Shown here: positions 16,262 through 25,193 of the stretch, piece after piece
How positions within the stretch are numbered: the stretch's first letter is position 1
How the letters are laid out: the number at the start of each line of letters is the position of its first letter
From: JAICND01 sp040905905
Lineage (GTDB): Bacteria; Actinomycetota; Acidimicrobiia; Spongiisociales; ZC4RG35
Assembly: GCA_040905905.1 (NCBI GenBank)
Contig: JBBDQN010000007.1
Coordinates: 1 to 54,961, forward strand
Length of the DNA stretch: 54,961 nucleotides
Reading direction: 5' to 3'
Translations under genes and position numbers: made by a program
Notes under the pieces: generated by a model
Databases searched by the model: none
Told to the model about the DNA's origin: nothing
What the model saw: the letters and a program-made list of their open reading frames with translations, nothing else

Positions 16262-17404
16262 ATGGACCTGAAAGAGACCGCCCGTCGGGACTTGACCGCC
16301 CACCAGACCGAGCTCCAGGCAATCAGCCACTGGATGTACGAGAACCCCGAGGTCGCGTTTGAGGAGCGGGCTAGTTCGGCCCGGTTGGCCAAGTTCCTCG
16401 AAACAGTCGGCTTCGATGTCGAGTATCCCGCCTATGGACTCGAGACGGCGTTTGCCGCGCGGTCCGGCACTGTGGGGCCCGAGGTAATCATCTGCGCCGA
16501 ATATGACGCCCTCCCCGGAGTTGGCCATGCCTGTGGTCACAACATCATCGCCACCGCTGGTCTTGGGGCAGGGGTGGCGCTGGCCTCTCTGGTCGATCAA
16601 CTTGCGATTCGGCTGACAATCCTCGGCACCCCGGCAGAGGAGAAGTTTGGAGGCAAGGTCGACCTCATCAACGCCGGCGCCTTTGGCGGTGGGGCGATGG
16701 CGATGATGGTCCACCCTTCAACCCACGACGTGGTCGATCCTCGCATCATCTCGGTGGCTCACATCGATGCCATGTTCTATGGCAAGGAGGCCCATGCCTC
16801 CGCCTTCCCGTTCCTGGGGATCAACGCCCTCGACGCCTTCGTCCAGAGCTACGTGAACGTCTCCACCCTCCGCCAACAGCTAGAGCCGACCGACAAGGTG
16901 CATGGCATCATCACCCACGGCGGTGAGGCGCCCAACATCATCCCGGCCTACACCCGTTCGTCCTGGTACGTCCGGGCGCCCCAACAGGATCGGCTCGATG
17001 TAGTGCTGCCGCGGGTGTTGGCCTGCTTCGAGGCAGCGGCTACCGCCACCGGTTGCCGGCTAGAGATCGAGAAAGTCGGCCACACGTACGAGGACATGAC
17101 TAGCAATCCCGTCCTGGTCGACGTCTTCCAGAAGAACTCCACCGCCCTCGGCCGTCCGATGATGCGAGGCACCGACCTGCCCCCCAACATCGCGGGATCC
17201 ACCGACATGGGCAACGTGTCCAAGATCCTGCCGTCGATCCATCCCATGCTCGGAATCGACTGCTTCCCGATCAGTAACCACCAACCGGAGTTTGCGGCAC
17301 ACACCGTCACCGAAACCGGCGACAAGGCCATCGTCGACGGCGCCCTGGCGATGGCGTGGACGGTTATCGATATTGCTGCGGAGGATCGGTGGGGGGAGCT
17401 CTAG
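16262..17404 (+). CDS. M20D-family metal amidohydrolase
   Basis: 380 residues from the ATG at 16262 (GAAGAG upstream). The motifs are those of M20 dinuclear zinc hydrolases: CAEYDALPGVGHACGHN (metal ligands Asp/His and the CGHN loop), GTPAEEKFGGK (catalytic Glu-Glu), the lid-domain start GKEAHASAFP, and STDMGNVS near the C-terminus. The DALPGVGHACGHNIIATAG string is typical of the AbgA/AbgB-like group that cleaves aminobenzoyl-glutamate or related N-acyl amides. No signal peptide, so cytoplasmic. The open frame extends upstream of 16262 across the divergent lipoprotein promoter; I consider that extension unused. Confidence 0.92.
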   Translation: MDLKETARRDLTAHQTELQAISHWMYENPEVAFEERASSARLAKFLETVGFDVEYPAYGLETAFAARSGTVGPEVIICAEYDALPGVGHACGHNIIATAGLGAGVALASLVDQLAIRLTILGTPAEEKFGGKVDLINAGAFGGGAMAMMVHPSTHDVVDPRIISVAHIDAMFYGKEAHASAFPFLGINALDAFVQSYVNVSTLRQQLEPTDKVHGIITHGGEAPNIIPAYTRSSWYVRAPQQDRLDVVLPRVLACFEAAATATGCRLEIEKVGHTYEDMTSNPVLVDVFQKNSTALGRPMMRGTDLPPNIAGSTDMGNVSKILPSIHPMLGIDCFPISNHQPEFAAHTVTETGDKAIVDGALAMAWTVIDIAAEDRWGEL

Positions 17405-17426
17405 CCACCCCGCTTGCGGGTAGAGA

Positions 17427-18998
17427 TCAGTCTCCTACTGAATAGAACCTTCCATCCCGCGATCCCACATAGATCGCCCCTTTCCAGACCGCCGGGGTGG
17501 ACTCGATACACGACTCCGACATCTTCATCGTCCACAACGGCCTCGGCTGGCGTGGATCGGTCAGGGAATAGGCGCGCAACTCCCCGAAGCAGTTGGCCGC
17601 CAACAGTTGGTCGCCGACGACCACGGGGGACGACCAAGAATGCCACCCCAGGGTTTCCTCCCAAACGATCTCACCTGTTTCGGTGTCAACTGCGATCAGT
17701 TGCCCCGGGTGGGTCGCGGCATACAGAACCCCGTCACCGAGGGCGGGAGTCGCCCACATGCCCCCGACATCGTTCTCCCCCGGAATCGGGATCCCCCAGA
17801 CATAAGGATCATCACGAGCTGGGTCGAGTTTGATTAGTTGGCCCAGGTCGCGCGACCTCTGATTCTTGCGCTCCTCTTCTACCGCGACATAGAGGTTGCC
17901 TTCGGCGTCCGAGACCAGGGTGGCGTCGGTGTCATCACCTACCCAATAGTCGAAAACCAGGGGGGCCGAACCTGTTTCCACGGCCGAGATATCAAAACCG
18001 GCTACCCTGCCACCGGAATTGGCGAAGTAGGCAACCTGGTCGTGGACCATCACCGAACTCTCGATCGAAACGTTGCGACCCACCAGGTCCAGAAGTTCAT
18101 GGGTCCAGCCCGGTGTCTGGAACACAACTTCGGGAGCTACCCCCACGAGACCGTCGCCTCCGATCGACCGATTTAGCTTTATCGCAAAGAACCACGAGTT
18201 CTCACCGCCCACGTACATGATGTCGTCGACGATGACCGGGTTGCCGTCCCAGTCGTTGTTCCAAATCCCGGCGACCGCAGACGCCGGCAGGGCCCACAAT
18301 TCGGTTGGTTCAGCCCGGTCGAGAGCGACTATCCGAAGGTTGTCATCGCGGGAGCCGAAGTAGAGCAACGGGTACCCGTCGGGGTCGAGCGTGACCGAAC
18401 CTTTGATGATGTCGCCCACCCGGAACGCCGGTCTGGTTTCGGCACCGGTGACGGCGTCGAGGAAGTGAACGGCTTTGTCATAGGCGCCAAACATGACTTC
18501 GGTTACTCCGTCGGGCCGTTCCCACACCACCGGTTGACCGGTCCATCCGGTGCCACACCAGACGCTGGACACCCCACCCACCGACGATGATCCACACATC
18601 CCCCCTTCCCCCGGAAAGGTCCACAGTTCTCGGGGGTCGGTCGGCAGGGGTCCTTCGCCGTAGTAAGTCCGGGTGGGGTTGCCCCGGAACATCGTCAACC
18701 CGACGGTGGTGCCCCACGGCCGCCCGACCGTCCAACCAGGGACGGTCCCGATGCTCCTCACGGGGAGGGTGGTCGTGGTGATGGGAGGGATAGTGGTCGT
18801 AGTCGTGGACGGGACCGTGGTGGTGGCCACCGAGGTTGCCGTGGTAACGGTGGTGGTTGCTGCCAAAGCCACACGGTTGAGCTCCGGTTCCCGGTTGGCG
18901 ACATACAGGGCCGTACCGGTCAGGGCTCCGAGCAGTCCGACCATCACGACGACAGAGCGGACCTGCAGGCTCCGTTCGGGGCGTCCTTGCTTGCTCAC
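17427..18998 (-). CDS. Membrane-anchored PQQ-type beta-propeller protein
   Basis: 523 residues from the GTG at 18998, which overlaps the CapA stop in a GTGA junction. One N-terminal membrane helix (VVVMVGLLGALTGTALYVA) is followed by a Thr/Pro-rich stalk (about 40-80, runs of TTTT) and an extracytoplasmic propeller with repeated blades (VTLDPDGYPLLYFGSRDDN; ALGDGVLYAATHPGQLIAVD; WKGAIYVGSRDGRFYSV). The blades match the PQQ-binding-like/BamB type but no cofactor residues can be judged. It probably acts as a cell-surface scaffold or binding protein co-expressed with the CapA-like enzyme. Two cysteines near WCGTGW may form a disulfide. Confidence 0.85.
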   Translation of the reverse strand: MSKQGRPERSLQVRSVVVMVGLLGALTGTALYVANREPELNRVALAATTTVTTATSVATTTVPSTTTTTIPPITTTTLPVRSIGTVPGWTVGRPWGTTVGLTMFRGNPTRTYYGEGPLPTDPRELWTFPGEGGMCGSSSVGGVSSVWCGTGWTGQPVVWERPDGVTEVMFGAYDKAVHFLDAVTGAETRPAFRVGDIIKGSVTLDPDGYPLLYFGSRDDNLRIVALDRAEPTELWALPASAVAGIWNNDWDGNPVIVDDIMYVGGENSWFFAIKLNRSIGGDGLVGVAPEVVFQTPGWTHELLDLVGRNVSIESSVMVHDQVAYFANSGGRVAGFDISAVETGSAPLVFDYWVGDDTDATLVSDAEGNLYVAVEEERKNQRSRDLGQLIKLDPARDDPYVWGIPIPGENDVGGMWATPALGDGVLYAATHPGQLIAVDTETGEIVWEETLGWHSWSSPVVVGDQLLAANCFGELRAYSLTDPRQPRPLWTMKMSESCIESTPAVWKGAIYVGSRDGRFYSVGD

Positions 18999-20083
18999 GA
19001 AGGGGCCGCACAAGTCGGCTCACCGGTGAGCACCGGATGGCCGGGGCTTTCTATGTAGGCGGGGATCAAACATCCGGTGACTTCTCCATCAGGAGAAACG
19101 ACCACCCGGGCAACCCCAGACGTTGCTCCAGCTACCGAGTTGGCCTGCCAGACGAAGTTACCGAGGCTCCAGGCCACCGGCCGGCCCTCGAACATCTCGA
19201 ACGGCTGCATACGGTGAGGATGATGACCGAAAATGGCATCGGCCCCGGCTTCGATCATGGCGCGGGCGCTTTCGATGTCTTCTGCTCGAGGAGAGAGCTC
19301 GAGTTCAAAACCCCAGTGGACGGTCACGATCACCAAATCGGCGATTTCGGAAGCCGCAGCCACGGCGGCCGCCATGGTCTCTCTGTCATCACCAGTGGCC
19401 ATACCAGGATCATCTTCTTCCGCCAGCCAGCCGCTGTTGGGGACCACACCACCAAAGCCGAGGACTGCCACCCGCCAGCCATTGATCGCAAAAAGCGCCG
19501 GCGCGTATGCCTCGGCAATGTTGGCTCCCGCTCCCACCGGGGCAATGCCGTTGGTCATCAGGTTGGAGCGGCCTTCCAACATCGCCTCTTCGCCGTAGTC
19601 CATCGAGTGATTGTTGGCCAAATTGGCTGCCTCCACCCCTGCCATCCTCATCACAGGCAAGGCATCGACCTCGCACCGGAAGGTGAAGGCTTTGGGGACT
19701 GCCACCCCCAGTGCCGAGGGAGCACACTCCAGGTTGACGATGGTGAGGTCATCGGTGAGGAACAGCCCGTCAAGACCGCTCCAGGCCCATGCGTGGCCGT
19801 TCCGGGCGAGGGATGGGAGCGAGGAAATGTCGAGGTTGACGTCACCGGTGCCATGAATGGTCAGCCAGCCTTTGGGTGGCAAGGTGGTCGTCGTTGTCGT
19901 CGAGGGCGGCGGCCGGGTGGTGGTCGTGGTGGTGGGATGAGCCGTACTGGTAGTCGTGGCGGCCGCAGTCAAAACGGTGGTTGTGGTTGTTTCTGGGGTC
20001 GCCTGGTTGTACGAAAAGAGACCCACGCCCACGACCAGACCGCCAACGACGATCATCGAGAAGCCGGAGCGGCGAATCTGCAT
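18995..20083 (-). CDS. CapA-family metallophosphatase-like surface protein
   Basis: 362 residues. The N-terminal anchor (SMIVVGGLVVGVGLFSY) is followed by a long Thr-rich stalk (about 30-70) and a CapA (PGA_cap) domain. Its motifs are GTGDVNLD, IVNLECAPS, NLANNHSMDYGEEAM, VHWGFELE and GHHPHRMQPFE, with the GD, N-H-x-D and H-x-H metal-site residues all present. CapA proteins take part in poly-gamma-glutamate capsule or surface-polymer handling. No capBC genes are nearby, so a different surface role is possible. It is followed in the same operon by the propeller protein, which carries the same type of stalk. Confidence 0.88.
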   Translation of the reverse strand: MQIRRSGFSMIVVGGLVVGVGLFSYNQATPETTTTTVLTAAATTTSTAHPTTTTTTRPPPSTTTTTTLPPKGWLTIHGTGDVNLDISSLPSLARNGHAWAWSGLDGLFLTDDLTIVNLECAPSALGVAVPKAFTFRCEVDALPVMRMAGVEAANLANNHSMDYGEEAMLEGRSNLMTNGIAPVGAGANIAEAYAPALFAINGWRVAVLGFGGVVPNSGWLAEEDDPGMATGDDRETMAAAVAAASEIADLVIVTVHWGFELELSPRAEDIESARAMIEAGADAIFGHHPHRMQPFEMFEGRPVAWSLGNFVWQANSVAGATSGVARVVVSPDGEVTGCLIPAYIESPGHPVLTGEPTCAAPS

Positions 20084-20130
20084 TAAGGACAGGCTAGGCA
20101 GCCACAGGGTGCGCTTCTGACCCGGCCCTT

Positions 20131-20904
20131 TTACAGAATCTGGGCCAGAAACTGCTTGGTCCGGGTTTCTTCCGGCGAGGTGAAGAAGTGTTCGGGGGTG
20201 CCCACCTCGACGATCTCGCCGTCGGCCATAAACACCACGCGGTCGGCTACCGCCCGGGCAAAACCCATCTCGTGGGTCACCACGATCATTGTGATGCCGG
20301 TAGCGGCCAGTTCCTCCATCACATCGAGCACTTCTTTGATCATTTCCGGATCAAGAGCCGAGGTCGGCTCGTCGAAGAGCAGAACCTTGGGCTGCATCGC
20401 CAGCGCCCGGGCGATGGCGACCCGCTGCTGCTGACCGCCCGACAGTTGTCCCGGGTACTTCCTGGCCTGCTCGGGGATCTTGACCCGCGTCAGCATGGCC
20501 ATTGCCAGTTCCTCGGCTTCCTTCTTAGGCATCCTTCGCACTTGCCTGGGAGCGAGTGTCACGTTCTCGAGCACCGTGACATGCGGAAAGAGGTTGAACT
20601 GTTGAAAGACCATCCCGGTCTCGCGCCGCACCTCCTGGATGTTCTTGATGTCGTCGGTGAGCTCGATCCCATCGATGACGACACGGCCCCGATCGTGTTT
20701 CTCCAGCCGATTGATGCAGCGGATCAAAGTTGACTTGCCACCGCCAGAGGGGCCGATGACAACGACGACCTCCTTTCGGCCAATCCGCATGTTGATATTG
20801 CGAAGAGCCTGAAAGTCACCGAAGTACTTGTCGACTCCTTCGAGGATGATGATCTCGTCACCTTTGGCGTGGGTGGCGTCTGCCAATGCACCGGTGTCGG
20901 TCAT
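20131..20904 (-). CDS. aapP: Amino-acid ABC transporter ATPase (AapP/GlnQ-like)
   Basis: 257 residues with Walker A IGPSGGGKST (about 50-60), the Q-loop MVFQQFNLFPHVTVLENV, signature LSGGQQQRVAIARAL, Walker B VLLFDEPTSALDPE and switch His in VVTHEMGF. This is the polar amino-acid uptake class. The ATG overlaps the upstream permease stop by 4 bp, completing an aapJ-Q-M-P operon that imports general L-amino acids such as glutamate and glutamine. Confidence 0.96.
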   Translation of the reverse strand: MTDTGALADATHAKGDEIIILEGVDKYFGDFQALRNINMRIGRKEVVVVIGPSGGGKSTLIRCINRLEKHDRGRVVIDGIELTDDIKNIQEVRRETGMVFQQFNLFPHVTVLENVTLAPRQVRRMPKKEAEELAMAMLTRVKIPEQARKYPGQLSGGQQQRVAIARALAMQPKVLLFDEPTSALDPEMIKEVLDVMEELAATGITMIVVTHEMGFARAVADRVVFMADGEIVEVGTPEHFFTSPEETRTKQFLAQIL

Positions 20905-22145
20905 CTCTCACCCACGCCGAGTTTGCGCTCCAACCTCCGGGCCTCCCGCGACATCGTGTACGACCCTACCCAGAAGATCAGACCGGCAAAGGGAAGAGTC
21001 AGCCGCTCTAGACCCTGGGCGAGAAACTGCGGTTGGGTGTTCACGTCCTGGCCCACGCTGAGAACTTCAGGAAGCCCCACCACCCCAACCAGAGTGGTGT
21101 CCTTGAAGAGGCTGATGAACTGACCGACCATGGCCGGAATGGTCGCCCGCAAAGCCTGTGGCAGGACAATCAGGCGCATGACCTTCCAGGGGGACAAACC
21201 CAAAGCCTGCGCAGCCTCGACTTGGCCTCGCGGCACCGCCTGCAAGCCGCCCCTGACCACCTCAGCGATGTAGGCCGATTCGAAAAGGGTGATGGCGATC
21301 AGGACTCGGGTCACAATCCCAGGCGCGAGACCCGACGGGAGGAACAAGCCGAGTGCAAATGCCCCCATGAGGAGCAGGGTGATCAAAGGAACGCCGCGGA
21401 TGAACTCGATGTAGGCCACCGACAGGGTCCTCACGGCCGGCAGCGAGGAACGTCTCCCCAGGGCGAGCAACAATCCCAGCGGGAAGGCCAGGAGGATTCC
21501 GGCAAAGGTGAGGAAGAGGTTGAGATGGAGGCCACCCCATCCACGCCAGCCCACTCCCCCCCAGCCGGCCAGGATGAAGTAGACGGCCAGCGGCAGCACC
21601 AACAGGAAGGCCCATGACGCTTTCCGGGCGTTTTCCGGGAGCCTTTTGCCCAGCCAGGTGCCGGCAAAACCCAGGGCAGCGGCGCCAACGGCGAGAAGGG
21701 TTGGCGTGATGGTTTCGGTCAGGGCGAGGAAAATCACCACCAGAACCAGGGCCGGCCAGAATCGGCGGACGACCTCCCTGGTGCGACCCGGCCGATAGGG
21801 AAGACCAGCGACCGCCGCGATTTCGCGCCTTTGCGCTGACAACGCTCCCGCCGCCAACCCCACGGCCAGGGCGATGAGAAGGAGCGCGGCCGCCGGCCGG
21901 TGTAGTTGGTTGCGGGGGAAGCTGCCCAGCATGAAGAGGGTGAGGTTGAGCCGGAGGATTGTGTAATCGGCGGTTAAGAGGAACCGGACCACTCCTACCA
22001 GGACCCACGCGAACAAAGCCCCGAAGCCGGCGGTGATGAGAGCGTCGTACCAGGTGCGAAAGAGGTGGCGGCGGGTCCATTGGCGGGGCGACAGCCTCTG
22101 CACGGGTCTCGCGGTGTCGGTCGTCTCAACCTCAGCAACGGTCAC
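20901..22145 (-). CDS. aapM: Amino-acid ABC transporter permease (AapM-like)
   Basis: 414 residues, longer than the usual 220-residue polar amino-acid permease because of an N-terminal membrane extension, as in the Aap and Bzt systems. The C-terminal permease domain has SVAYIEFIRGVPLITLLL and the EAA loop EAAQALGLSPWKVMRLIVLPQAL, which docks on the ATPase. It pairs with the AapQ-like subunit upstream (4-bp overlap) and the ATPase downstream (4-bp overlap). Confidence 0.93.
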   Translation of the reverse strand: MTVAEVETTDTARPVQRLSPRQWTRRHLFRTWYDALITAGFGALFAWVLVGVVRFLLTADYTILRLNLTLFMLGSFPRNQLHRPAAALLLIALAVGLAAGALSAQRREIAAVAGLPYRPGRTREVVRRFWPALVLVVIFLALTETITPTLLAVGAAALGFAGTWLGKRLPENARKASWAFLLVLPLAVYFILAGWGGVGWRGWGGLHLNLFLTFAGILLAFPLGLLLALGRRSSLPAVRTLSVAYIEFIRGVPLITLLLMGAFALGLFLPSGLAPGIVTRVLIAITLFESAYIAEVVRGGLQAVPRGQVEAAQALGLSPWKVMRLIVLPQALRATIPAMVGQFISLFKDTTLVGVVGLPEVLSVGQDVNTQPQFLAQGLERLTLPFAGLIFWVGSYTMSREARRLERKLGVGER

Positions 22146-23311
22146 CTGGTAACCACCTGGAGCCGCCGGTTGAGGAGGTTCACCGCCAACGAAATGGCCA
22201 GCGAGAAGAACAGGTAGACCGACATCAGCAACAGGATGACTTGGGGCGCCGGTTGACCATTGCCAATCGACTGAAAGGCAAGGGTGGTGATCTCGGCATA
22301 CCCGACGGCCAGTGCCAGCGAGGTGTTCTTGGTGAAGTTGAGGTACTGGTTGATGACGGGAGGCAGAGCTATTCGCATTGCCTGGGGCAGGGTGACGAAA
22401 CGAAGCCGCTGGAACCCGCTCAAGGCCAGGGCATGGGCCGCTTCGGTCTGACCTTTGGGGACGGCCTGGAGGGAACCGCGCACGATCTCAGCCACATGAC
22501 TCGCCGTATAAATGACTAGGGCGATCAGCACCGCGAAGAAGCCACCGAGTCCGCTGAACCCGCCGGTGACAACCCGGCCATCGAGGGTGGGTCGCGAGAT
22601 GCCGAAGGGGCGATCAAAAAGGACAAAGCTGATCGCCCCGACCGAAACGACCAACCCGAGCGACCACAACCACCTGTGATGAGGAGCGCCGGTTCGATCC
22701 GACAGCCTCGTCCGCCACCACCAGACGACCGCCGCCCCAATCAAAGCGGCGGTCATTACCAGGCGGAATACCGCAAACGTCTGATTGGCTTCAAACCCGG
22801 GAACGGTGATACGCAGGTTGCTGATCACCAACCAACCAAATGGAGTGATCGGCGCCCGGGAGGGTGGAAGCTGGAGGATCAGGGCCCGGAATACAAACAC
22901 GATGATGAGCAGTGGCGGCAGGTTGCGGAACAACTCCACGTATAAGGCGGCCGCTCTGGCCGCCAGCCAATTGGTCGATAACCGGGCCACCCCCACCACC
23001 ACTCCGATGATCGTCAGCAGCGGCAGGCCAACCACAACCAAAGCGAGGGTGTTCTTGATCCCCACCAGGAACGCCTGCCGAACCGGGGCACCGCGGCTGA
23101 GCGCGGCGTCCGGTATCTGCACGCCAAACGGTTGGTCGAGGAACCCGAAGTCCGTCCTTATACCCTGAGCGCGCAGGTTGTTGGTGAGGTTGAACCAGAG
23201 CACATAGAGCAAAAGCCCGGTACCAACCAGCGCTGCCACCTGCAACACAATCCGAAGAATCCTGAGATCACGCCACAGGGGCGGTCGCGAGGCCTCGGCC
23301 CCAGTCGTCAC
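22142..23311 (-). CDS. aapQ: Amino-acid ABC transporter permease (AapQ-like)
   Basis: 389 residues with about 8 membrane helices. It has the first Aap permease signature (LYVELFRNLPPLLIIVFVFR), a periplasmic loop, and the EAA loop TEAAHALALSGFQRLRFVTLPQAM. It is the second gene of the aapJQMP operon, separated from the binding-protein gene by a GC-rich hairpin. The GTG start at 23311 lies in a 16-bp tandem duplication that also duplicates the GTG; the upstream copy opens a 4-codon ORF only. Confidence 0.93.
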   Translation of the reverse strand: MTTGAEASRPPLWRDLRILRIVLQVAALVGTGLLLYVLWFNLTNNLRAQGIRTDFGFLDQPFGVQIPDAALSRGAPVRQAFLVGIKNTLALVVVGLPLLTIIGVVVGVARLSTNWLAARAAALYVELFRNLPPLLIIVFVFRALILQLPPSRAPITPFGWLVISNLRITVPGFEANQTFAVFRLVMTAALIGAAVVWWWRTRLSDRTGAPHHRWLWSLGLVVSVGAISFVLFDRPFGISRPTLDGRVVTGGFSGLGGFFAVLIALVIYTASHVAEIVRGSLQAVPKGQTEAAHALALSGFQRLRFVTLPQAMRIALPPVINQYLNFTKNTSLALAVGYAEITTLAFQSIGNGQPAPQVILLLMSVYLFFSLAISLAVNLLNRRLQVVTR

Positions 23312-23332
23312 ATCAGCCAGTCGTCACGTCAG
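23301..23332. repeat. 16-bp perfect-register tandem duplication at the aapQ start
   Basis: Two copies of CCAGTCGTCACRTCAG (23301-23316 and 23317-23332) differ at one base. The first copy contains the aapQ GTG start (as CAC on this strand); the second contains an identical GTG, which would give a 4-codon mini-ORF ending in TGA. Confidence 0.85.
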
Positions 23333-23343
23333 GTGGTCAAGTT

Positions 23344-23382
23344 AGAGAGTTTGGGGGGCGGGACACAGCCGCCCCCCTCTCT
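23344..23382 (-). terminator. Intercistronic GC-rich hairpin between aapJ and aapQ
   Basis: GGGGGGCGG (23353-23361) pairs perfectly with CCGCCCCCC (23369-23377) around a 7-nt loop, extended by AGAGA/TCTCT flanks with a 4-nt bulge. Such hairpins after a binding-protein gene usually stabilise its mRNA or partly terminate transcription, giving more binding protein than permease. There is no strong U-tract. Confidence 0.75.
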
Positions 23383-23387
23383 TGTTA

Positions 23388-24482
23388 TCAACGGAATGGC
23401 GGGGCGTAAAGGAGCCCACCGTCGGTCCAGAGTGAGTTGACGCCTCGGGGAACACCCAACGGCTCCACATGGCGGGCGTAGATCTCGGCGTAGTTGCCAA
23501 CAGCCGTGATGACATCCACAGCCCAGGTCGAACCCAGTCCGAGTCCCGAGTCAAAGATCGCCACCGTCTCGGTGCCGTCTTCGGCCGTCGTCGTGATCTC
23601 GAGGCCGAGGAACCTCCGAAACTCATCGTTCTCGGTGGTCTCGAACGAGTTCACATTGGCGGAGTCGATGCCGAGTTCCTCGGCGAGCACCGGTGCCAGG
23701 GTTGCCCAGTCGACGACCTGAGCCCATTGCGTGTCGCCATCACGAACCACCGGTCCAAGCGGCTCCTTGGAGAACGTCTCATCCAGTATCACCAGCCCTT
23801 CGGGGCCGCCATCGGCTTCAGGGAAATTGGCCCGGACCCCGGCCAACTGGCTCTTGTCCGATGTCCAGCCTTCACATTGCCCAGCTACGAAGGCTGCCTG
23901 CAGAGTGTCGTTGGCGTCGAAGGTCAAGGGTGTGAATGGAATCGAGCCGAACCGCGTCGCCAGGTTGAGTTCGGTCGTGGTGCCGGTCAAAACGCAAACT
24001 GATGTATCAGCCATGTCTTCAATGCTGGCAAAGCCGCTATCGGCTCTAACCATCATTCCTTGACCGTCATAGAAGGTCGTGTGGAGGAAGGTCGCTCCTT
24101 CCGAACCGTCACGGGTAGCCGTCCAGGTGGTATTCCGGATGAGTACATCGATCTCCCCCGATTGCAATGCTGTGAAGCGCTGCTGGGCGGTCAGCGGAAT
24201 GTACTCAATCGCACCAGGATCTCCCAGCACGGCTGCAGCCACCGCCTTGCAGAAATCGACATCGAAACCGACAAGGTTCCCATCAGGGTCGCGGAATCCG
24301 AAGCCTGGCACGGCATCGTTGACGCCGCAGTTGAGCGTTCCTCGCGCCTGGACGGCGGCCAGGGTCTCGCCGGCGGGTGCTTCAACTCCGTTTTCGCCAG
24401 CAGTGGTCGTCGTGTCGGCGGCTGGGGTACACGCTGCCAGAGCCAGGCAAATCACCCCAAGAACCACCAGGTTTCTTCTCAT
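23388..24482 (-). CDS. aapJ: Amino-acid ABC transporter substrate-binding lipoprotein (AapJ-like)
   Basis: 364 residues from the ATG at 24482, which has TTGGGAGG upstream. The frame extends further 5' but without a signal peptide. The N-terminus MRRNLVVLGVICLALAAC has a lipobox, then a short Thr-rich linker and an SBP family 3 domain (VQARGTLNCGVNDAVPGFGFRDPDGNLVGFD; FCKAVAAAVLG; FTALQSGEIDVL). It binds L-amino acids outside the membrane and delivers them to AapQMP. It leads the operon, divergent from the ECF sigma gene. Confidence 0.93.
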   Translation of the reverse strand: MRRNLVVLGVICLALAACTPAADTTTTAGENGVEAPAGETLAAVQARGTLNCGVNDAVPGFGFRDPDGNLVGFDVDFCKAVAAAVLGDPGAIEYIPLTAQQRFTALQSGEIDVLIRNTTWTATRDGSEGATFLHTTFYDGQGMMVRADSGFASIEDMADTSVCVLTGTTTELNLATRFGSIPFTPLTFDANDTLQAAFVAGQCEGWTSDKSQLAGVRANFPEADGGPEGLVILDETFSKEPLGPVVRDGDTQWAQVVDWATLAPVLAEELGIDSANVNSFETTENDEFRRFLGLEITTTAEDGTETVAIFDSGLGLGSTWAVDVITAVGNYAEIYARHVEPLGVPRGVNSLWTDGGLLYAPPFR

Positions 24483-24593
24483 TTTTCCTCCCAAGCTTTC
24501 GCGACCGTCCGACCATAGCAACTGGGCAATACCTTTGGCTGGGCAGCCTCTTCTGCGAAATGCGCCTGGATGTGCCATCCTTGTAGCTCAGAA

Positions 24594-25193
24594 ATGTACG
24601 AGGCAACGGTCGCAGCCATCGACGCCAAACTCCTCGACGATGCCGCCCGCGGCGATGCCGACGCCTACGCCATCTTTTTCCGCCGTCACGTGGGTCCGGT
24701 CACTCTCTACGGGGTCCGGCGCTGCAACGACCCCGAGGACGTCGCCGATCTTGTTTCCGACACTTTCTTGATAGCCCTCCAGGCCGCCGGGCGTTACATC
24801 CCCGAAACCGACACAGCCCTTCCATGGCTGTTCGGCATCGCCCGGCGCGTGTTGGCCAGGCAACGGCGACGCAGGGCAGGAGCGCTCCGCCTCCTGGTCA
24901 AAGCCAGCAACACCCATGTGCTTTTCACTTCGTCTGAGGACGACGCCGTCGCTTCTGCCATCGATGCTTCCCGTCAGGCGCCGGTATTGGAAGCGGCTCT
25001 TGCCTGCCTCTCTTTGGGGGAACGCGAGGTTCTCGAGTTGGTGGCATACGACGGCCTCACCCCTTCCGAAGCCGCCCTGGTGCTCAACCTCAGCCCGAAC
25101 GCTGCAAGGCTGCGGCTCTCCCGGGCTCGGCGCCATCTGCGACAGATGTTGGAAGGTCCCGCCATCGAAGCCGAGGCTCGCCATGCCTTCTAA
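24594..25193 (+). CDS. ECF-type sigma factor
   Basis: 199 residues from the ATG at 24594 (a GTG at 24570 is possible). Sigma region 2 covers about 10-85 (AYAIFFRRHVGPVTLYGVRR, DPEDVADLVSDTFLIALQAA, the last being the -10 recognition region) and sigma region 4 about 130-185 (LGEREVLELVAYDGLTPSEAALVLNLSPNAARLRLSRARRHL, a helix-turn-helix). The linker is short. The overlapping downstream gene (11 bp) encodes a small membrane protein in the position of an anti-sigma factor, so a membrane-signal switch is likely. The target promoters are unknown. Confidence 0.93.
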   Translation: MYEATVAAIDAKLLDDAARGDADAYAIFFRRHVGPVTLYGVRRCNDPEDVADLVSDTFLIALQAAGRYIPETDTALPWLFGIARRVLARQRRRRAGALRLLVKASNTHVLFTSSEDDAVASAIDASRQAPVLEAALACLSLGEREVLELVAYDGLTPSEAALVLNLSPNAARLRLSRARRHLRQMLEGPAIEAEARHAF

